A stretch of DNA of 64,000 nt, from contig JAJPHR010000023.1 of assembly GCA_021325145.1 (NCBI GenBank), positions 62,001 through 126,000 of the forward strand, in the 5' to 3' direction. The translations under genes and the position numbers were made by a program. Within the stretch, counting starts at the first letter, position 1. Each line of letters starts with the position of its first letter. Below, in pieces: positions 42,004 to 51,523 of the stretch. The notes beneath the pieces are model-generated. The model was not told where the DNA came from. It worked only from the letters and a program-made list of their open reading frames with translations, and ran no database searches. This DNA is from Verrucomicrobiota bacterium (GTDB lineage: Bacteria; Verrucomicrobiota; Verrucomicrobiia; Limisphaerales; Pedosphaeraceae).

Positions 42004-42031
42004 GGAATGCAGAGCTCGAGCTCTGCACTCC
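42004..42031. repeat. Short copy of the GGAGCGCAGA-type palindrome
   Basis: GGAATGCAGAGCTC and GAGCTCTGCACTCC form a 14-bp inverted repeat with one mismatch and no loop. Its ends resemble the longer elements at 56702-56770 and 62213-62280. Confidence 0.6.
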
Positions 42032-42070
42032 GCCAGTTGCAGCCAGGCCCCGCTATGCTACCCTTTCCCC

Positions 42071-42436
42071 GTGAAAGCAAAACTTTTCCGACCTCTGGCT
42101 TCGTTACTCCTGCTCCTCTTCCTGTGCGCACTGTGGGCTGGTTGCGCGTCCACACCCAAAGTGGATTGGGACAGCCGGGTGGGCAGCTACACTTATGACC
42201 AGGCGGTACAGGAATTGGGCCCGCCCTTGCTTTCAACCAAACTGAACGCCGGCGGCACGGTCGCCGATTGGCCGTTGGGGCACCATTCCAGCAGCGTTGG
42301 ATTCGGCGTGGGCGGCGGAGGTTATGGCGGCGGCGTTGGTGTGGGCATGGGACAGACCATCGGCCACGATGATTACTTGCGGCTGACCTTCGACCAGAAC
42401 GGGACTCTCAAGGCTTGGAGCCGGGACTATCGCTGA
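42071..42436 (+). CDS. Small lipoprotein with glycine-rich region
   Basis: A 121-residue protein starting at GTG 42071 (VKAKLFRPLASLLLLLFLCA) with the lipobox LWAGC, so it is probably an outer-membrane or inner-membrane lipoprotein. The mature part has a beta-like start (SRVGSYTYDQAVQELGPPL), a glycine-rich stretch (FGVGGGGYGGGVGVGMG) and a short end LRLTFDQNGTLKAWSRDY. It resembles small lipoproteins of unknown function. The frame is open far upstream, but only this part has a signal peptide. Confidence 0.8.
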   Translation: MKAKLFRPLASLLLLLFLCALWAGCASTPKVDWDSRVGSYTYDQAVQELGPPLLSTKLNAGGTVADWPLGHHSSSVGFGVGGGGYGGGVGVGMGQTIGHDDYLRLTFDQNGTLKAWSRDYR

Positions 42437-42565
42437 CCTCCTCGCGAAGAATTTCACGATGGCATGGAGCACGGCATTTATGCCATTTCAGTGCGAGCTG
42501 GCATGTTGAAGCGGCATGAATGCCGCGCTCCTCTGACTGCGCCCTTGCCGCCTTGGAAATATCCG

Positions 42566-42940
42566 TCAACCAAAGTACCGATTCGCAAACAGGGGAATAA
42601 ACTGGAGGATGCCGAAGACACTCATCAGGAACAATTCCACGCGGAAGGGAGGAAAAATAAAGAGGCCCAGAAAGCAACAGCTCTCCGCGAAGGCGATTCC
42701 CAGTATGAATACGGTAAGCGCGGCTTGCGCACTCGGCATGAGCGGAAGGACCAGCCACCGCAGCAGCACGCTGATGACCAGCGGGACGAAACCAATCAAC
42801 CAGAAAGGCGAACCGGAGGTGGAGGCGGGCAGGGGCGCGTGATTGTTGGTGAGGAAAAAATAGATCACGAAGATTCCCGTCTGGAACGCAGCCCACACGG
42901 TCCACCAGACAATCAATTGTTGTTTGGCGCGGTTGTCCAT
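42566..42940 (-). CDS. Small integral membrane protein
   Basis: A 124-residue protein with four hydrophobic helices (LIVWWTVWAAFQTGIFVIYF; FWLIGFVPLVISVLLRW; ALTVFILGIAFAESCCFLGL; LFLMSVFGILQFIPLFA). The ATG at 42940 (MDNRAKQQ) is preferred; the frame opens at 42979. Family unknown. A longer open frame on the opposite strand is a shadow. Confidence 0.75.
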   Translation of the reverse strand: MDNRAKQQLIVWWTVWAAFQTGIFVIYFFLTNNHAPLPASTSGSPFWLIGFVPLVISVLLRWLVLPLMPSAQAALTVFILGIAFAESCCFLGLFIFPPFRVELFLMSVFGILQFIPLFANRYFG

Positions 42941-43011
42941 GACCATCGAAGGTTGAACCGCCTCGGCGCGAATTGTCAAGCTGTGCTTAAACGAAAAGCA
43001 ACTTGATCCGC

Positions 43012-43395
43012 CTATTCAAACCCGTCGCCCGCCGGCAATGAAGGCAGGGTCAGACGGACATTGGCGCAACAGGCAAGCAACTCACGCTTGAGTCCCTCAA
43101 CGCCGCCCGTGAATCGTTGATGTCCCTGGGCGCTGTATAGCAGGACAGCGGAGGCTTCCAAATTGCACAGGACCCGATCGAGCTCGGTGGTTGTGGCTGT
43201 GGGAGCGCATTGCCGGAGCGCCAGAATCAACTCTATGATTTCCCATTTGGCGGGCTCGTTTTCGATGCCGTAGGCGCATTCCTCCAGCATGACCGTGATC
43301 CGGTCCAGCGCCAGATGCGCAGCGTCCAGTCCCAGATGTATTCCCGGGGCAGACTTCATGGCTTCTTTCATCATACAGCGATCGTCCCGGCTCAT
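43012..43395 (-). CDS. Hypothetical helical protein
   Basis: A protein of about 127 residues starting MSRDDRCMMKEAMKSAPGIH; ATGs at 43374 and 43371 are also possible, and a frame opening at 43500 adds a non-native-looking leader. It is helical (LDAAHLALDRITVMLEECAY; EPAKWEIIELILALRQCAPT; TTTELDRVLCNLEASAVLLY). No family recognised. Confidence 0.65.
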   Translation of the reverse strand: MSRDDRCMMKEAMKSAPGIHLGLDAAHLALDRITVMLEECAYGIENEPAKWEIIELILALRQCAPTATTTELDRVLCNLEASAVLLYSAQGHQRFTGGVEGLKRELLACCANVRLTLPSLPAGDGFE

Positions 43396-43601
43396 GTAAG
43401 CAAGGAGCATGCTAAGCGCCGTGATTTTGGCAAAGCGGCGCAGGGAGTGATTTTCGCCGCAAGACCCGTGCAGTTTGCGCGAACAGAATGCAATTTGCAT
43501 GAACAGAAATCCTCAGCCTGTGCGTAACTTTTTGAACGGATTGCTTGCTGGGGATTCTAATTTTGGCACAATTGTAAAAAACATCAGTCATTAACAAGAT
43601 C

Positions 43602-44024
43602 ATGAATACAACAGCAAGCACTACGAAAAATACACTGGGATCGGATGTTGAGATTAAAGGCAACTTGAAGTTCGCCGGTGAACTGACTTTCGAAGGCAAA
43701 CTGGAGGGCGAAATCAACACGGAAGGAACGCTGAACCTGGGCGACAGCGCGGTGGTTAACGGCAACATCAACGCCGCCACCGTGATCGTTCGTGGAAAAA
43801 TCAACGGGAACATCGTCGCCAAGGATAAGCTCGAGATCAAAGCGAAGACCGAACTCTTCGGCGACATTCGCGCGTCCAAACTGGCGATCGAAGAAGGCGT
43901 GACATTTGTCGGCAAAACGGAAGTGAATCCGAACAAGGTCGCGCCGTCCGCGACAGCGGCACGCCCCACTGAAGCCCCGAAGCCGGGCGAACCCGCGAAA
44001 CAACCAGTGGGCATCGCACGCTGA
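43602..44024 (+). CDS. Bactofilin
   Basis: A polymer-forming cytoskeletal protein of 140 residues. The central beta-helix core is classic: LGSDVEIKGNLKFAGELTFE, GKLEGEINTEGTLNLGDSAV, NGNINAATVIVRGKINGNIV, ELFGDIRASKLAIEEG. Short disordered ends flank it, the last rich in Pro/Ala. Bactofilins scaffold cell-shape and envelope enzymes at the inner membrane. A second bactofilin-domain gene starts 227 bp downstream. Confidence 0.93.
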   Translation: MNTTASTTKNTLGSDVEIKGNLKFAGELTFEGKLEGEINTEGTLNLGDSAVVNGNINAATVIVRGKINGNIVAKDKLEIKAKTELFGDIRASKLAIEEGVTFVGKTEVNPNKVAPSATAARPTEAPKPGEPAKQPVGIAR

Positions 44025-44251
44025 GTCCCGGGGGCGAAGCAGGAAAACGGGATTCGGGAGGCTCGCACCGGGCAACTCAGCCCGGATGTCGGCTCCCTTT
44101 GGGTAAACGCTCGCGTGGGCAGGGCGCGGCTGTCAGGTAGCTTTTGACCCGACGGCTGGCCTCCGATTTTCCCCACGTTGCCCGCAATGCAATTCCGCCT
44201 GGGTTGGATTAGGGTTAAGATCAGGATAGCGAAGAGAGAACAACTGATTGA

Positions 44252-44983
44252 ATGGCTGTGATTGTGCAGGACAAGATCCTGGTGGTTTGCCCGCGGTGCG
44301 GGCATTCACAGCCTGAGCCGCGTACGGGTTTTTCCACTCTTTGCCGTAAGTGCGGCGGTCACTTCCACATCCAGGAAGCCGCCAGCAAACCGGTCAAAAA
44401 AACTGCCGAACGCAAACCGGAGGGCAAGCCGGAAGGGAAGCGAATCACTTGTTTCGATTGCGGCACCGAACTGCAGGTGGCGCCCAGCGCGCAATCGACG
44501 ATGTGCAAACGATGCAGCTCGTACATCGATCTCAAGGATTATCACATCGCCAACGCCGTTTCGAAAAACTTCAAGACGAAGGGCACCTTCACGCTTGAAG
44601 CCACCGGTTACGTGTTCAATACCGAAGCCCTGGTCGGCGAGGCGGTCCTCAAAGGCCGGTTTCTGGGCAAGCTGATGACCGAACGGTCACTGACGATTTA
44701 TACCTCGGCGGAAATCAAAGGGACGTTCAGCGCCGGATGCCTCGTCATTCCCGCAGCCAACCGCTTTACCTGGAAGGACGCGCTCAAAATCCGCGGTGCG
44801 GAGATTGCAGGTGAGTTGGTCGCCACCTTGCATGCGGAAGGAACCGTGGTGGTAAAATCCACCGCCCGATTATTTGGCGATATCACGGCCAACGGGCTCG
44901 TTGTGGAAGAAGGCGCGGTGGTGGTGGGACGGATGAAGGTGGGAAAGGTTACACTTTCACCGGACTTGCGACAGCACGCATAG
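44252..44983 (+). CDS. Zinc-ribbon and bactofilin fusion protein
   Basis: A 243-residue protein. Residues 1-45 carry a zinc ribbon (CPRC...CRKC); a basic linker (KKTAERKPEGKPEGKR) precedes a second ribbon (CFDC...CKRC) near residue 70-95. The last 140 residues form a bactofilin-like beta helix (NFKTKGTFTLEATGYVFNTE; ERSLTIYTSAEIKGTFSAGC; TARLFGDITANGLVVEEGAV). It probably co-polymerises with the bactofilin upstream and docks a partner through its ribbons. The pair lies on one strand, likely co-expressed. Confidence 0.9.
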   Translation: MAVIVQDKILVVCPRCGHSQPEPRTGFSTLCRKCGGHFHIQEAASKPVKKTAERKPEGKPEGKRITCFDCGTELQVAPSAQSTMCKRCSSYIDLKDYHIANAVSKNFKTKGTFTLEATGYVFNTEALVGEAVLKGRFLGKLMTERSLTIYTSAEIKGTFSAGCLVIPAANRFTWKDALKIRGAEIAGELVATLHAEGTVVVKSTARLFGDITANGLVVEEGAVVVGRMKVGKVTLSPDLRQHA

Positions 44984-44988
44984 CGCAT

Positions 44989-45092
44989 GGAGTCCCGCCT
45001 TCAGGCGGTGAGACGCACATAAGCACCATGACAGTGAAAACTTTTGGCGCGTTCGATCATGCGACAGCCGCGCCGGCTGAAGCCGGGACTCC
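44989..45092. repeat. 104-bp inverted-repeat element
   Basis: GGAGTCCCGCCTTCAGGCGG (44989-45008) is matched, inverted, by CCGGCTGAAGCCGGGACTCC (45073-45092) at 18 of 20 positions. It fills the space between the bactofilin fusion gene and the convergent isomerase-like gene. It has the form of a REP doublet or a very small non-coding mobile element. Confidence 0.6.
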
Positions 45093-45101
45093 AAACCTCG
45101 A

Positions 45102-45989
45102 TCAGACGTCGCAGATGTGCACACCCTGCTTCAACGAGGCAAGGACATCGGGTCGTTTGGGAATGAATTCCTGCGCGACGTGACCTTTGAAGCCGGTCGC
45201 GACGATGGCTTTGATCACGGCCGGGTAATACAGTTCCTGCGTTTCATCGATCTCGTTGCGACCAGGAACACCACCAGTGTGATAATGCCCGATATATTGA
45301 TGGCTGTCCTGGATGGTGCGGATCACGTCGCCTTCCATGATCTGCATGTGGTAAATGTCATAGAGCAATTTGAAACGCTCGGAGCCCACCTGTTTGACCA
45401 ACTCGACGCCCCACTTGGTGTGGTCGCACATATAGTCGTGGTGATTGACTTTGCTGTTCAGCAACTCCATGCAAATGGTCACGTTGCGTTTCTCGGCCAA
45501 ACCTGCGACGCGTTTCAAGCCAACGGCGCAGTTCTTCAAACCTTCCTCCTCGCTCATCCCTTTGCGGTTACCGGAGAAACAGATGATGTTCGGATACCCG
45601 GCATCGGCGACTATGGGAATGGTTCGCTCAAAGAACTCGGCGATTTTGTCATGATTTTCGACGCGATTCAGCCCGCTCGTGATGCCGCCGGGGACTCCGC
45701 TGACCATCGCGCAAATCAGGTCGTGCTGCTTGAGCGTGGGGAAGTCAGTCACTTCGAGCAACTCAATGGAATGCAGGCCCATTTCCTTCCCAGCCTGGCA
45801 CAGTGTGTCCAACGGAACATTGGGGTAGCACCATTTGCAGACGGAATGGTTGACGCGGCCTCTGAGATCGGAGCCGGCGGCGGCATCCGCCGCACCGAGC
45901 CGCTCGGTGAGTGAAGCAGCGGCGGCGGTGGCAACGGCGCTGCCGGCGATTTTGGAGATGGCTGAGCGACGCGACATGGTTGATTTCAT
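45102..45989 (-). CDS. Tat-exported hydroxypyruvate isomerase-like TIM-barrel protein
   Basis: A 295-residue member of the AP-endonuclease 2/xylose isomerase-like fold, related to hydroxypyruvate isomerases. The start MKSTMSRRSAISKIAGSAVA at 45989 gives a twin-arginine signal (SRRSAI); the frame opens upstream at 46061. Barrel features include metal-ligand glutamates/histidines in VTICMELLNSKVNHHDYMCD, LLYDIYHMQIMEGDVIRTI, GHYHTGGVPGRNEIDETQEL and the end HVAQEFIPKR. The sugar substrate is unknown. It lies 37 bp after the superoxide dismutase gene on the same strand. Confidence 0.92.
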   Translation of the reverse strand: MKSTMSRRSAISKIAGSAVATAAAASLTERLGAADAAAGSDLRGRVNHSVCKWCYPNVPLDTLCQAGKEMGLHSIELLEVTDFPTLKQHDLICAMVSGVPGGITSGLNRVENHDKIAEFFERTIPIVADAGYPNIICFSGNRKGMSEEEGLKNCAVGLKRVAGLAEKRNVTICMELLNSKVNHHDYMCDHTKWGVELVKQVGSERFKLLYDIYHMQIMEGDVIRTIQDSHQYIGHYHTGGVPGRNEIDETQELYYPAVIKAIVATGFKGHVAQEFIPKRPDVLASLKQGVHICDV

Positions 45990-46026
45990 AGGACTGATTC
46001 GTTGTTGGTTGGGTATGGCCCTTAAT

Positions 46027-46821
46027 TCAGGCATTAGCTTTCTGAAAACGATCGGAAACAAAATCCCAATCGATGATATTGAAAAACGCGGCGACGTAGT
46101 CCGGCCGGCGGTTTTGGTACTTCAGGTAATAGGCGTGCTCCCAGACATCGATTCCCAGCAGGGGAACCGTATGCGGCAGGTTCATGCCGAAGCGCCTGGT
46201 GAGCGATTCCGCCGCCGCCGAATTTCGCTCGGCGGGTGTGCTGATCGGCGTATCCTGGTTCGCAGTGGAAACGATCGCCAGTTCCTTGCTCGGTTCGAAC
46301 ACCAGCCAGGCCCAACCGCTGCCGAATCGGCCAATGGCGGCTTTGCTGAACTCCTCTTTGAAACCGCTGAAACTCTTGAATTTCTTGTCAATGGCGGCTG
46401 CCAGTTCACCCTTGGGCTCGCCTCCACCGCCTTTCTTCATCATTTGCCAGAATAACGAATGATTGTAATGGCCGCCGCCGTTGTTTTGCACCGCGGTGCG
46501 GACGGCATCGGGCAGCATGCTCAAACTGACAAGCAATTCCTCAAGCGTTTTCTTTTCAAGGTCGGGATGCCCGGCAATGGCCTTGTTCAGATTGGTCACG
46601 TAGGCCTGGTGATGTTTATCGTGATGAATCTCCATCGTGCGGGCGTCGATGTCCGGTTCCAACGCATCGGTGGAGTAGGGGAGCGGCGGCAGTGAAAATG
46701 GCGCGGTGGCGTTTGGCACTGCCGCGAGGACCGGCGTGGACTCCGCATGGAGAACCGGCAACGCCGCGCACGCGGCCGTCGCGAGGGAAGCTGTCTTGAT
46801 TGCCTCGCGTCGTGTCATCAT
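46027..46821 (-). CDS. Superoxide dismutase (Fe/Mn), Tat-exported
   Basis: Converts superoxide to oxygen and hydrogen peroxide. The start MMTRREAIKTASLATAACAA at 46821 (or 46818) gives a twin-arginine signal; the frame opens at 46893. The four metal ligands are visible: His in MEIHHDKHHQAYV, His in GHYNHSLFW, and Asp and His in LGIDVWEHAYYLKY. GSGWAWLVF is also conserved. Mn versus Fe preference cannot be set by eye. Export suggests periplasmic use; it is followed closely by the Tat-exported isomerase-like gene. Confidence 0.96.
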   Translation of the reverse strand: MMTRREAIKTASLATAACAALPVLHAESTPVLAAVPNATAPFSLPPLPYSTDALEPDIDARTMEIHHDKHHQAYVTNLNKAIAGHPDLEKKTLEELLVSLSMLPDAVRTAVQNNGGGHYNHSLFWQMMKKGGGGEPKGELAAAIDKKFKSFSGFKEEFSKAAIGRFGSGWAWLVFEPSKELAIVSTANQDTPISTPAERNSAAAESLTRRFGMNLPHTVPLLGIDVWEHAYYLKYQNRRPDYVAAFFNIIDWDFVSDRFQKANA

Positions 46822-46982
46822 GATCGTTGCTTTCGCACAAACGAATGTCTGCGGCAGACAGGCCAATTCAGGTTCGAGTTGAGCATAGCGCATGGGCAGC
46901 GGTTGGCAAGTTATTCCAGGCCTGGATTTCGGGGCTCAGATTTTTGAAACCTTGTAATCCGCCAACCCGAAGGCTAGCCTTC

Positions 46983-47741
46983 ATGCCCAGCTTGAACGCC
47001 AGCCACAAACGCCCAAACTATGGCATTGACGCGCCCAACGTGGTCCGTGGGCTTTTTGTCGGTGGCTCTGCCGCTTTGATTCTTGGCCGCCTTTGCCTCT
47101 TCGCGGTGAAGCGCGGCGTGATGCCTTGGACACGATTTGCCATCGCCCCCTGCTTGTCGATGGGATGTATCCTGGTTCTCGAAGCCGGGGTGATGTTCTG
47201 GGGCAGCAAGGTTGGAAAATTGCGACTCCGAGACAAGCTGATCGCCACCCTCCCGTGGCGTGGCGACGAGCGGGTCCTGGACGTGGGTTGCGGACACGGG
47301 TTGATGCTCATCGGCGCCGCCAAACGGCTGCGCGGCGGCAAGGCCACAGGGATCGACCTCTGGCAGAAAGAAGACCAGGCGGGAAATTCCCGCGAAGCCA
47401 CCTGGCAGAACGTTCTGGCCGAGGGTGTGGAAGACCGGGTGGAATTGCATGATGGTGATGCGCGGAAGTTGTCCTTTACGGATAATTTCTTCGATGTCGT
47501 GCTCTCCAGTTGGGCGTTGCACAACATCTATGACCCCGCTGGCCGTGAACAAGCGATCCGCGAAATCGTTCGCGTGCTGAAACCGGGCGGGCATCTGGTC
47601 ATTGTTGACATTCGTCATACCGCGGAGTACGCCCAAGTATTGCAGGCTGGCCAAATGAAGGACGTTACGCGAATCGGACCGAATTTCATTTTTGTCATCC
47701 CTTCCTATACCTTGATGGCTACGAAGCCGACGCCCGTTTGA
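46983..47741 (+). CDS. Membrane-anchored SAM-dependent methyltransferase
   Basis: A 252-residue protein. After a basic start (MPSLNASHKRPNYGIDAPNV) come two hydrophobic segments (GLFVGGSAALILGRLCLFAV; FAIAPCLSMGCILVLEAGVM). The class I methyltransferase domain then shows motif I VLDVGCGHGLML, the acidic GIDLWQKED, DGDARKLSFTDNFFDVVLSS and VLKPGGHLVIVD. Methylation target unknown; a lipid or quinone is likely given the anchor. The ATG at 46983 is chosen over upstream frame opening at 46827. Confidence 0.9.
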   Translation: MPSLNASHKRPNYGIDAPNVVRGLFVGGSAALILGRLCLFAVKRGVMPWTRFAIAPCLSMGCILVLEAGVMFWGSKVGKLRLRDKLIATLPWRGDERVLDVGCGHGLMLIGAAKRLRGGKATGIDLWQKEDQAGNSREATWQNVLAEGVEDRVELHDGDARKLSFTDNFFDVVLSSWALHNIYDPAGREQAIREIVRVLKPGGHLVIVDIRHTAEYAQVLQAGQMKDVTRIGPNFIFVIPSYTLMATKPTPV

Positions 47742-47823
47742 AATGTTTGCTTTGGAATTCCCTTGCCTTCGACCTGAACCGACGCAAAGTTGCGCCTTGC
47801 CTAACCAAATAAATTCCAACCCT

Positions 47824-48168
47824 ATGCCACATGGCTTCTTTACCGTTGAACAATGGACGGCTCAACAGGGCGGCACCGGCCCACAATGGGTTCCGATTCT
47901 TCACCTCGATTCTTGCCAGTCCTTGACGAAAGCAGTGGCGGCCCTGGAGAAGCGCGGCCAGCCCGGCCTCTATCGAATAGTGCAGATGCAGCGGTGCATT
48001 TGGGCGGAAATGGAAGGCGGAAAGCTGCGGCTGCATGGTTCGCATTCTTCGTCACCGGAGAATCTCGCTCGGATCGTGGAGATTTACGAACGTGAGGGTG
48101 GCCGTCGGCCGGTCGAGAAGGCGCGCGAGCAGCGCGCCCGGGAAAAGGCCAGCCGCGCCAGAAAATGA
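47824..48168 (+). CDS. Small basic hypothetical protein
   Basis: A 114-residue protein starting MPHGFFTVEQWTAQQGGTGP, with a middle strand-rich part (WVPILHLDSCQSLTKAVAAL; GLYRIVQMQRCIWAEMEGGK) and an Arg/Lys/Glu-rich helical end (REGGRRPVEKAREQRAREKA). No family recognised. Confidence 0.7.
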   Translation: MPHGFFTVEQWTAQQGGTGPQWVPILHLDSCQSLTKAVAALEKRGQPGLYRIVQMQRCIWAEMEGGKLRLHGSHSSSPENLARIVEIYEREGGRRPVEKAREQRAREKASRARK

Positions 48169-48239
48169 TGTCCACAACGATTGATAAGTGGCTGGAACCA
48201 GGGTGATTTCAAACCGCACCCCTGCTCACCACCCAGTTG

Positions 48240-49295
48240 CTACTTCTCCCGCGGATTGAATTTCGAAGCGGCTGCAAGCTGCGTCCACAGTTTTCGTTCT
48301 TCCTCGGTGATGTGGTCGGGAACTTCAATTTGCGCCGCGACAATCAAATCACCATTCGGCCCGGAGCGCTGTGGCAATCCGCGCCCGCGCACACGGAACT
48401 TCTGGCCGTTCTGCGTGCCGGGAGGGATCCTGATATTCACGCGTCCATCCAGCGTCGGCACCGCCAGGTCCGTGCCGAGCACGGCTTCCCAAGGCGCCAA
48501 CGGGGCTTCATGGATAAGGTTGTGATCCTGAACCTCGAAGTCAGGATGTTTGGCGAGATGAACGCGCAAATAGAGGTCGCCCGCCGTGCCGCCGCGCGAT
48601 CCCGCTTCGCCGCGACCCGGCACGCGCAACCGCTGGCCGTCAGTCACACCGGGAGGAATCTTGACCTGGTAGGTTTCGGTTTTAATCACTTCTCCTGAGC
48701 CGCCGCAAACCGGGCAAACGCGCCCGTTCTTTTCTCCGGTGCCGCCGCAATTCTCGCACGGGATGCTTCGCCGCAGCGTGATCGATCGCACCGCGCCGTG
48801 CATGGCCTCTTCCAGCGTGACCATGATGTCGCCTTCAACGTCTCTTCCGCGCTCGGCGAGATCCTCTTCCGCGAACCCGCCGCGGTCGCCGAACGGCGAA
48901 CCGCCGCGCCGGCGTGAACCAAACAACTGTTCGAAGAAATCGCTGAAGCCCGTCGTTCCGCCGAACTCGAATTCGAAATCGCCGCCGCCCCGGCCAGGAC
49001 GGCCTGTGCGTCCGCCGCCGAAAGGTGTGCCCTGCCATCCAGGTGGCTGCCGGAACTCGGCGCCCTGTTTCCAATTCGGGCCCAACTCGTCGTACTTCTT
49101 GCGCTTGGCCGGATCGCTGAGAACTTCGTAAGCCTCGTTGATCTCCTTGAACTTTTCCTCGGCGCCTTTTTTGGTCTTCGCGACATCGGGATGGTACTGG
49201 CGGGCGAGTTTGCGAAAGGCCTTCTTGATTTCATCTTCGCTCGCCGTTCGCGGCACGCCCAGCACCTGATAGTAGTCTTTAAATTGAACCGCCAT
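48240..49295 (-). CDS. DnaJ-family co-chaperone with a half zinc finger
   Basis: Stimulates Hsp70 (DnaK) ATPase. Residues 1-70 form the J domain with the HPD motif ([20 protein letters not shown]). A Gly/Phe-rich region follows ([29 protein letters not shown]). The zinc module has only two CxxCxGxG units (CENCGGTG and CPVCGGSG) instead of the four in DnaJ, between the CbpA and DnaJ types. C-terminal domains with [20 protein letters not shown] and the client-binding [20 protein letters not shown] end the 351-residue protein. It lies downstream of ftsH on the same strand. Confidence 0.95.
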   Translation of the reverse strand: MAVQFKDYYQVLGVPRTASEDEIKKAFRKLARQYHPDVAKTKKGAEEKFKEINEAYEVLSDPAKRKKYDELGPNWKQGAEFRQPPGWQGTPFGGGRTGRPGRGGGDFEFEFGGTTGFSDFFEQLFGSRRRGGSPFGDRGGFAEEDLAERGRDVEGDIMVTLEEAMHGAVRSITLRRSIPCENCGGTGEKNGRVCPVCGGSGEVIKTETYQVKIPPGVTDGQRLRVPGRGEAGSRGGTAGDLYLRVHLAKHPDFEVQDHNLIHEAPLAPWEAVLGTDLAVPTLDGRVNIRIPPGTQNGQKFRVRGRGLPQRSGPNGDLIVAAQIEVPDHITEEERKLWTQLAAASKFNPREK

Positions 49296-49438
49296 ATAGG
49301 TTCCGCCGAATTACGACAGGATTCGGTCAAATTCTCCAGAAAAAAACTTCCAGCATCCAACCCGACCGCAAAGCACTGCCATCGATACAGTACGCGCGGA
49401 AGCTGCCGGTTTGCAAAGAATAATGTTCGACCCGCCCA

Positions 49439-51523
49439 TCAAAATCTCCGCGTCGGCGTCGGCTCGGGTGGTTCCTCCGGCCGGTCCAGCCCAATCATTT
49501 CCCGAAAGGTGCGGCCATCCAGCGTTTCGCGTTTAAGCAACTCCGCGCTGACGCTTTCCAACTGGTCGCGATGCTCGACCAGTATCCGCTTGGCTTCGCC
49601 ATAAGCGGACGCGAGCAACTTTCTGACTTCCTCGTCGATTTCCTCGGCTGTTCTTTCGCTGCAATCCCGCTGGAACACACCATCCTGCGCATGCAAATAA
49701 GCCCCGCCCTGGCGTTGCGCCGAATGCGCGAGCCCGAGTCGTTCGTTCATGCCAAACAGGCAAATCATCTGGCGGGCCAGCACCGTCACGCGCTCCAGAT
49801 CATTTTCCGCTCCCGTGGTCACTTCGCCATAAATCACTTCCTCCGCGGCGCGTCCGCCCAGCGCGCTTCGAATCCGATCCACCAACTCCGAACGCGTCAT
49901 CAAGTATTGTTCCTCGGCGGGAAGTTGCAGCGTGTATCCCAGGGCCGCTCGCCCGCGCGGGATGATGCTGATCTTATGCACCGGGTCCGCGTGTTTGCTG
50001 TAGGACGCAACCAGCGCATGGCCGACTTCATGGTAAGCAACCCGCCGCTTAATCTCCTCGGTCAAGCGCCGACTTCGGCGTTCCGGCCCAGCGACGACTT
50101 TCTCGACCGCCTCCTCCAAATCCCGCTGGCTGATCAGCCGTCCATGACGCCGCGCCGCCAGCAGTGCCGCTTCATTGACCGCGTTGGCCAAGTCCGCGCC
50201 GGAAAAGCCCGGCGTGGCTTGCGCGATTTTCCGCAGATCGACAGTTTCAGCCAACGGCACCAGGCGCGTATGGACCCGCAGGATTGCCTCCCGCCCATCG
50301 ATGTCCGGCGCATCCACAATCACCTGCCGGTCAAAACGCCCCGGACGCAGCAAAGCGCGATCCAGCACCTCCGGCCGATTGGTCGCCGCCAGCAGAATCA
50401 CGCCGGCGTTCGGGGCGAAGCCGTCCATTTCCACCAGCAACGCGTTCAGCGTCTGCTCGCGTTCGTCGTTGACCGGTCCCACATGTACGCCGCGTTCCCG
50501 GCCGATGGCGTCCAATTCGTCAATGAACACAATGCACGGCGCCTGGGCCTTGGCTTGCACGAACAAATCGCGCACCCGCGCCGCGCCGACCCCGACAAAC
50601 ATTTCCACAAAGTCACTCCCGCTGATGGAAAAGAAAGGCACGTGCGCCTCCCCGGCCACCGCCTTGGCGAGCAGCGTTTTGCCCGTGCCCGGCGGCCCCA
50701 CCAATAGCACGCCCTTGGGAATTTTCGCGCCCAACGAACGGTAGCGGTCCGGGTTCTTCAAGAAATCAACCACTTCCTGCAATTCATATTTCGCCTCGTC
50801 GCAACCGGCCACATCGCCGAACGTGATGCCGGTTTCCTTTTCGGCGACCAATCGCGCGCGGCTTTTCCCAAAGCTAAGGATCGATTGCCCCGCGCCACCC
50901 GCCATGCGCCGACTGATGTAACTCCAAATGAGCACCATCAATCCCAGCGGCAGCAGCCAGGCGAGCAAAAACTGATTCAGGAAACTCGGGCGCGCGCCGA
51001 CGAATTTGACATGCGCCGCTTCCAGGTCCCGCACCAGGTCGGGGTCTTCCACCCGGACCGTGTTGAAAAGGAAGGATCTGGACTCCTGGGCGGAAGGTTT
51101 TGTCGAGGCCGCAGGCGCCTTGCCGGTGCTTCTAGCCGCAAGCTCAATGGGCGGGCCATCTTTCGCGGGTGTAACGCCGTCACTGGCGGAACCGCCGGCA
51201 GCCTGGAAGGAATTCGTGTGCGCCCCGGAATTAGCCGGCGCTTCGGCCGCCGCGTTGGGTTGATTTGTCCCGGTCGGCGTGCGCTCCTGGATTTTGCCTT
51301 CGATGGTATCGGTTTTGACCGTGACTTCCGTGACTTCACCCTTGCGGAGCGCGTCCTTGAACTCGCTGTAGGGGATGGTGCGGACGTTCAGGCTTGTGAA
51401 CGTCTGTTGCCAGATCCATAAGAGCAGGAGCATCACGGGCAGATACCAAAGCAGCGCGGACCACTGGGGTGGAATTCCTTTGTTTTTGGGTGGTGTTGGG
51501 GGCGGTTGTTTCTCCGGTGTCAT
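49439..51523 (-). CDS. ftsH: ATP-dependent zinc metalloprotease FtsH
   Basis: A membrane-bound AAA+ protease of 694 residues. The start [20 protein letters not shown] at 51523 is preferred over a frame opening at 51628. The first membrane helix is [19 protein letters not shown]; the periplasmic domain carries a long Ala/Thr/Ser/Pro-rich insertion (about residues 75-165) before the second helix ([20 protein letters not shown]). The AAA core has [23 protein letters not shown] and the SRH region [19 protein letters not shown]. The zinc site is [10 protein letters not shown]. It degrades misfolded membrane and regulatory proteins. Confidence 0.97.
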   Translation of the reverse strand: MTPEKQPPPTPPKNKGIPPQWSALLWYLPVMLLLLWIWQQTFTSLNVRTIPYSEFKDALRKGEVTEVTVKTDTIEGKIQERTPTGTNQPNAAAEAPANSGAHTNSFQAAGGSASDGVTPAKDGPPIELAARSTGKAPAASTKPSAQESRSFLFNTVRVEDPDLVRDLEAAHVKFVGARPSFLNQFLLAWLLPLGLMVLIWSYISRRMAGGAGQSILSFGKSRARLVAEKETGITFGDVAGCDEAKYELQEVVDFLKNPDRYRSLGAKIPKGVLLVGPPGTGKTLLAKAVAGEAHVPFFSISGSDFVEMFVGVGAARVRDLFVQAKAQAPCIVFIDELDAIGRERGVHVGPVNDEREQTLNALLVEMDGFAPNAGVILLAATNRPEVLDRALLRPGRFDRQVIVDAPDIDGREAILRVHTRLVPLAETVDLRKIAQATPGFSGADLANAVNEAALLAARRHGRLISQRDLEEAVEKVVAGPERRSRRLTEEIKRRVAYHEVGHALVASYSKHADPVHKISIIPRGRAALGYTLQLPAEEQYLMTRSELVDRIRSALGGRAAEEVIYGEVTTGAENDLERVTVLARQMICLFGMNERLGLAHSAQRQGGAYLHAQDGVFQRDCSERTAEEIDEEVRKLLASAYGEAKRILVEHRDQLESVSAELLKRETLDGRTFREMIGLDRPEEPPEPTPTRRF

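Noticed and set aside
42464..43006. A 180-codon plus-strand frame
   Set aside because: Opposite a convincing four-helix membrane protein; its own product is highly charged and repetitive with no family pattern.
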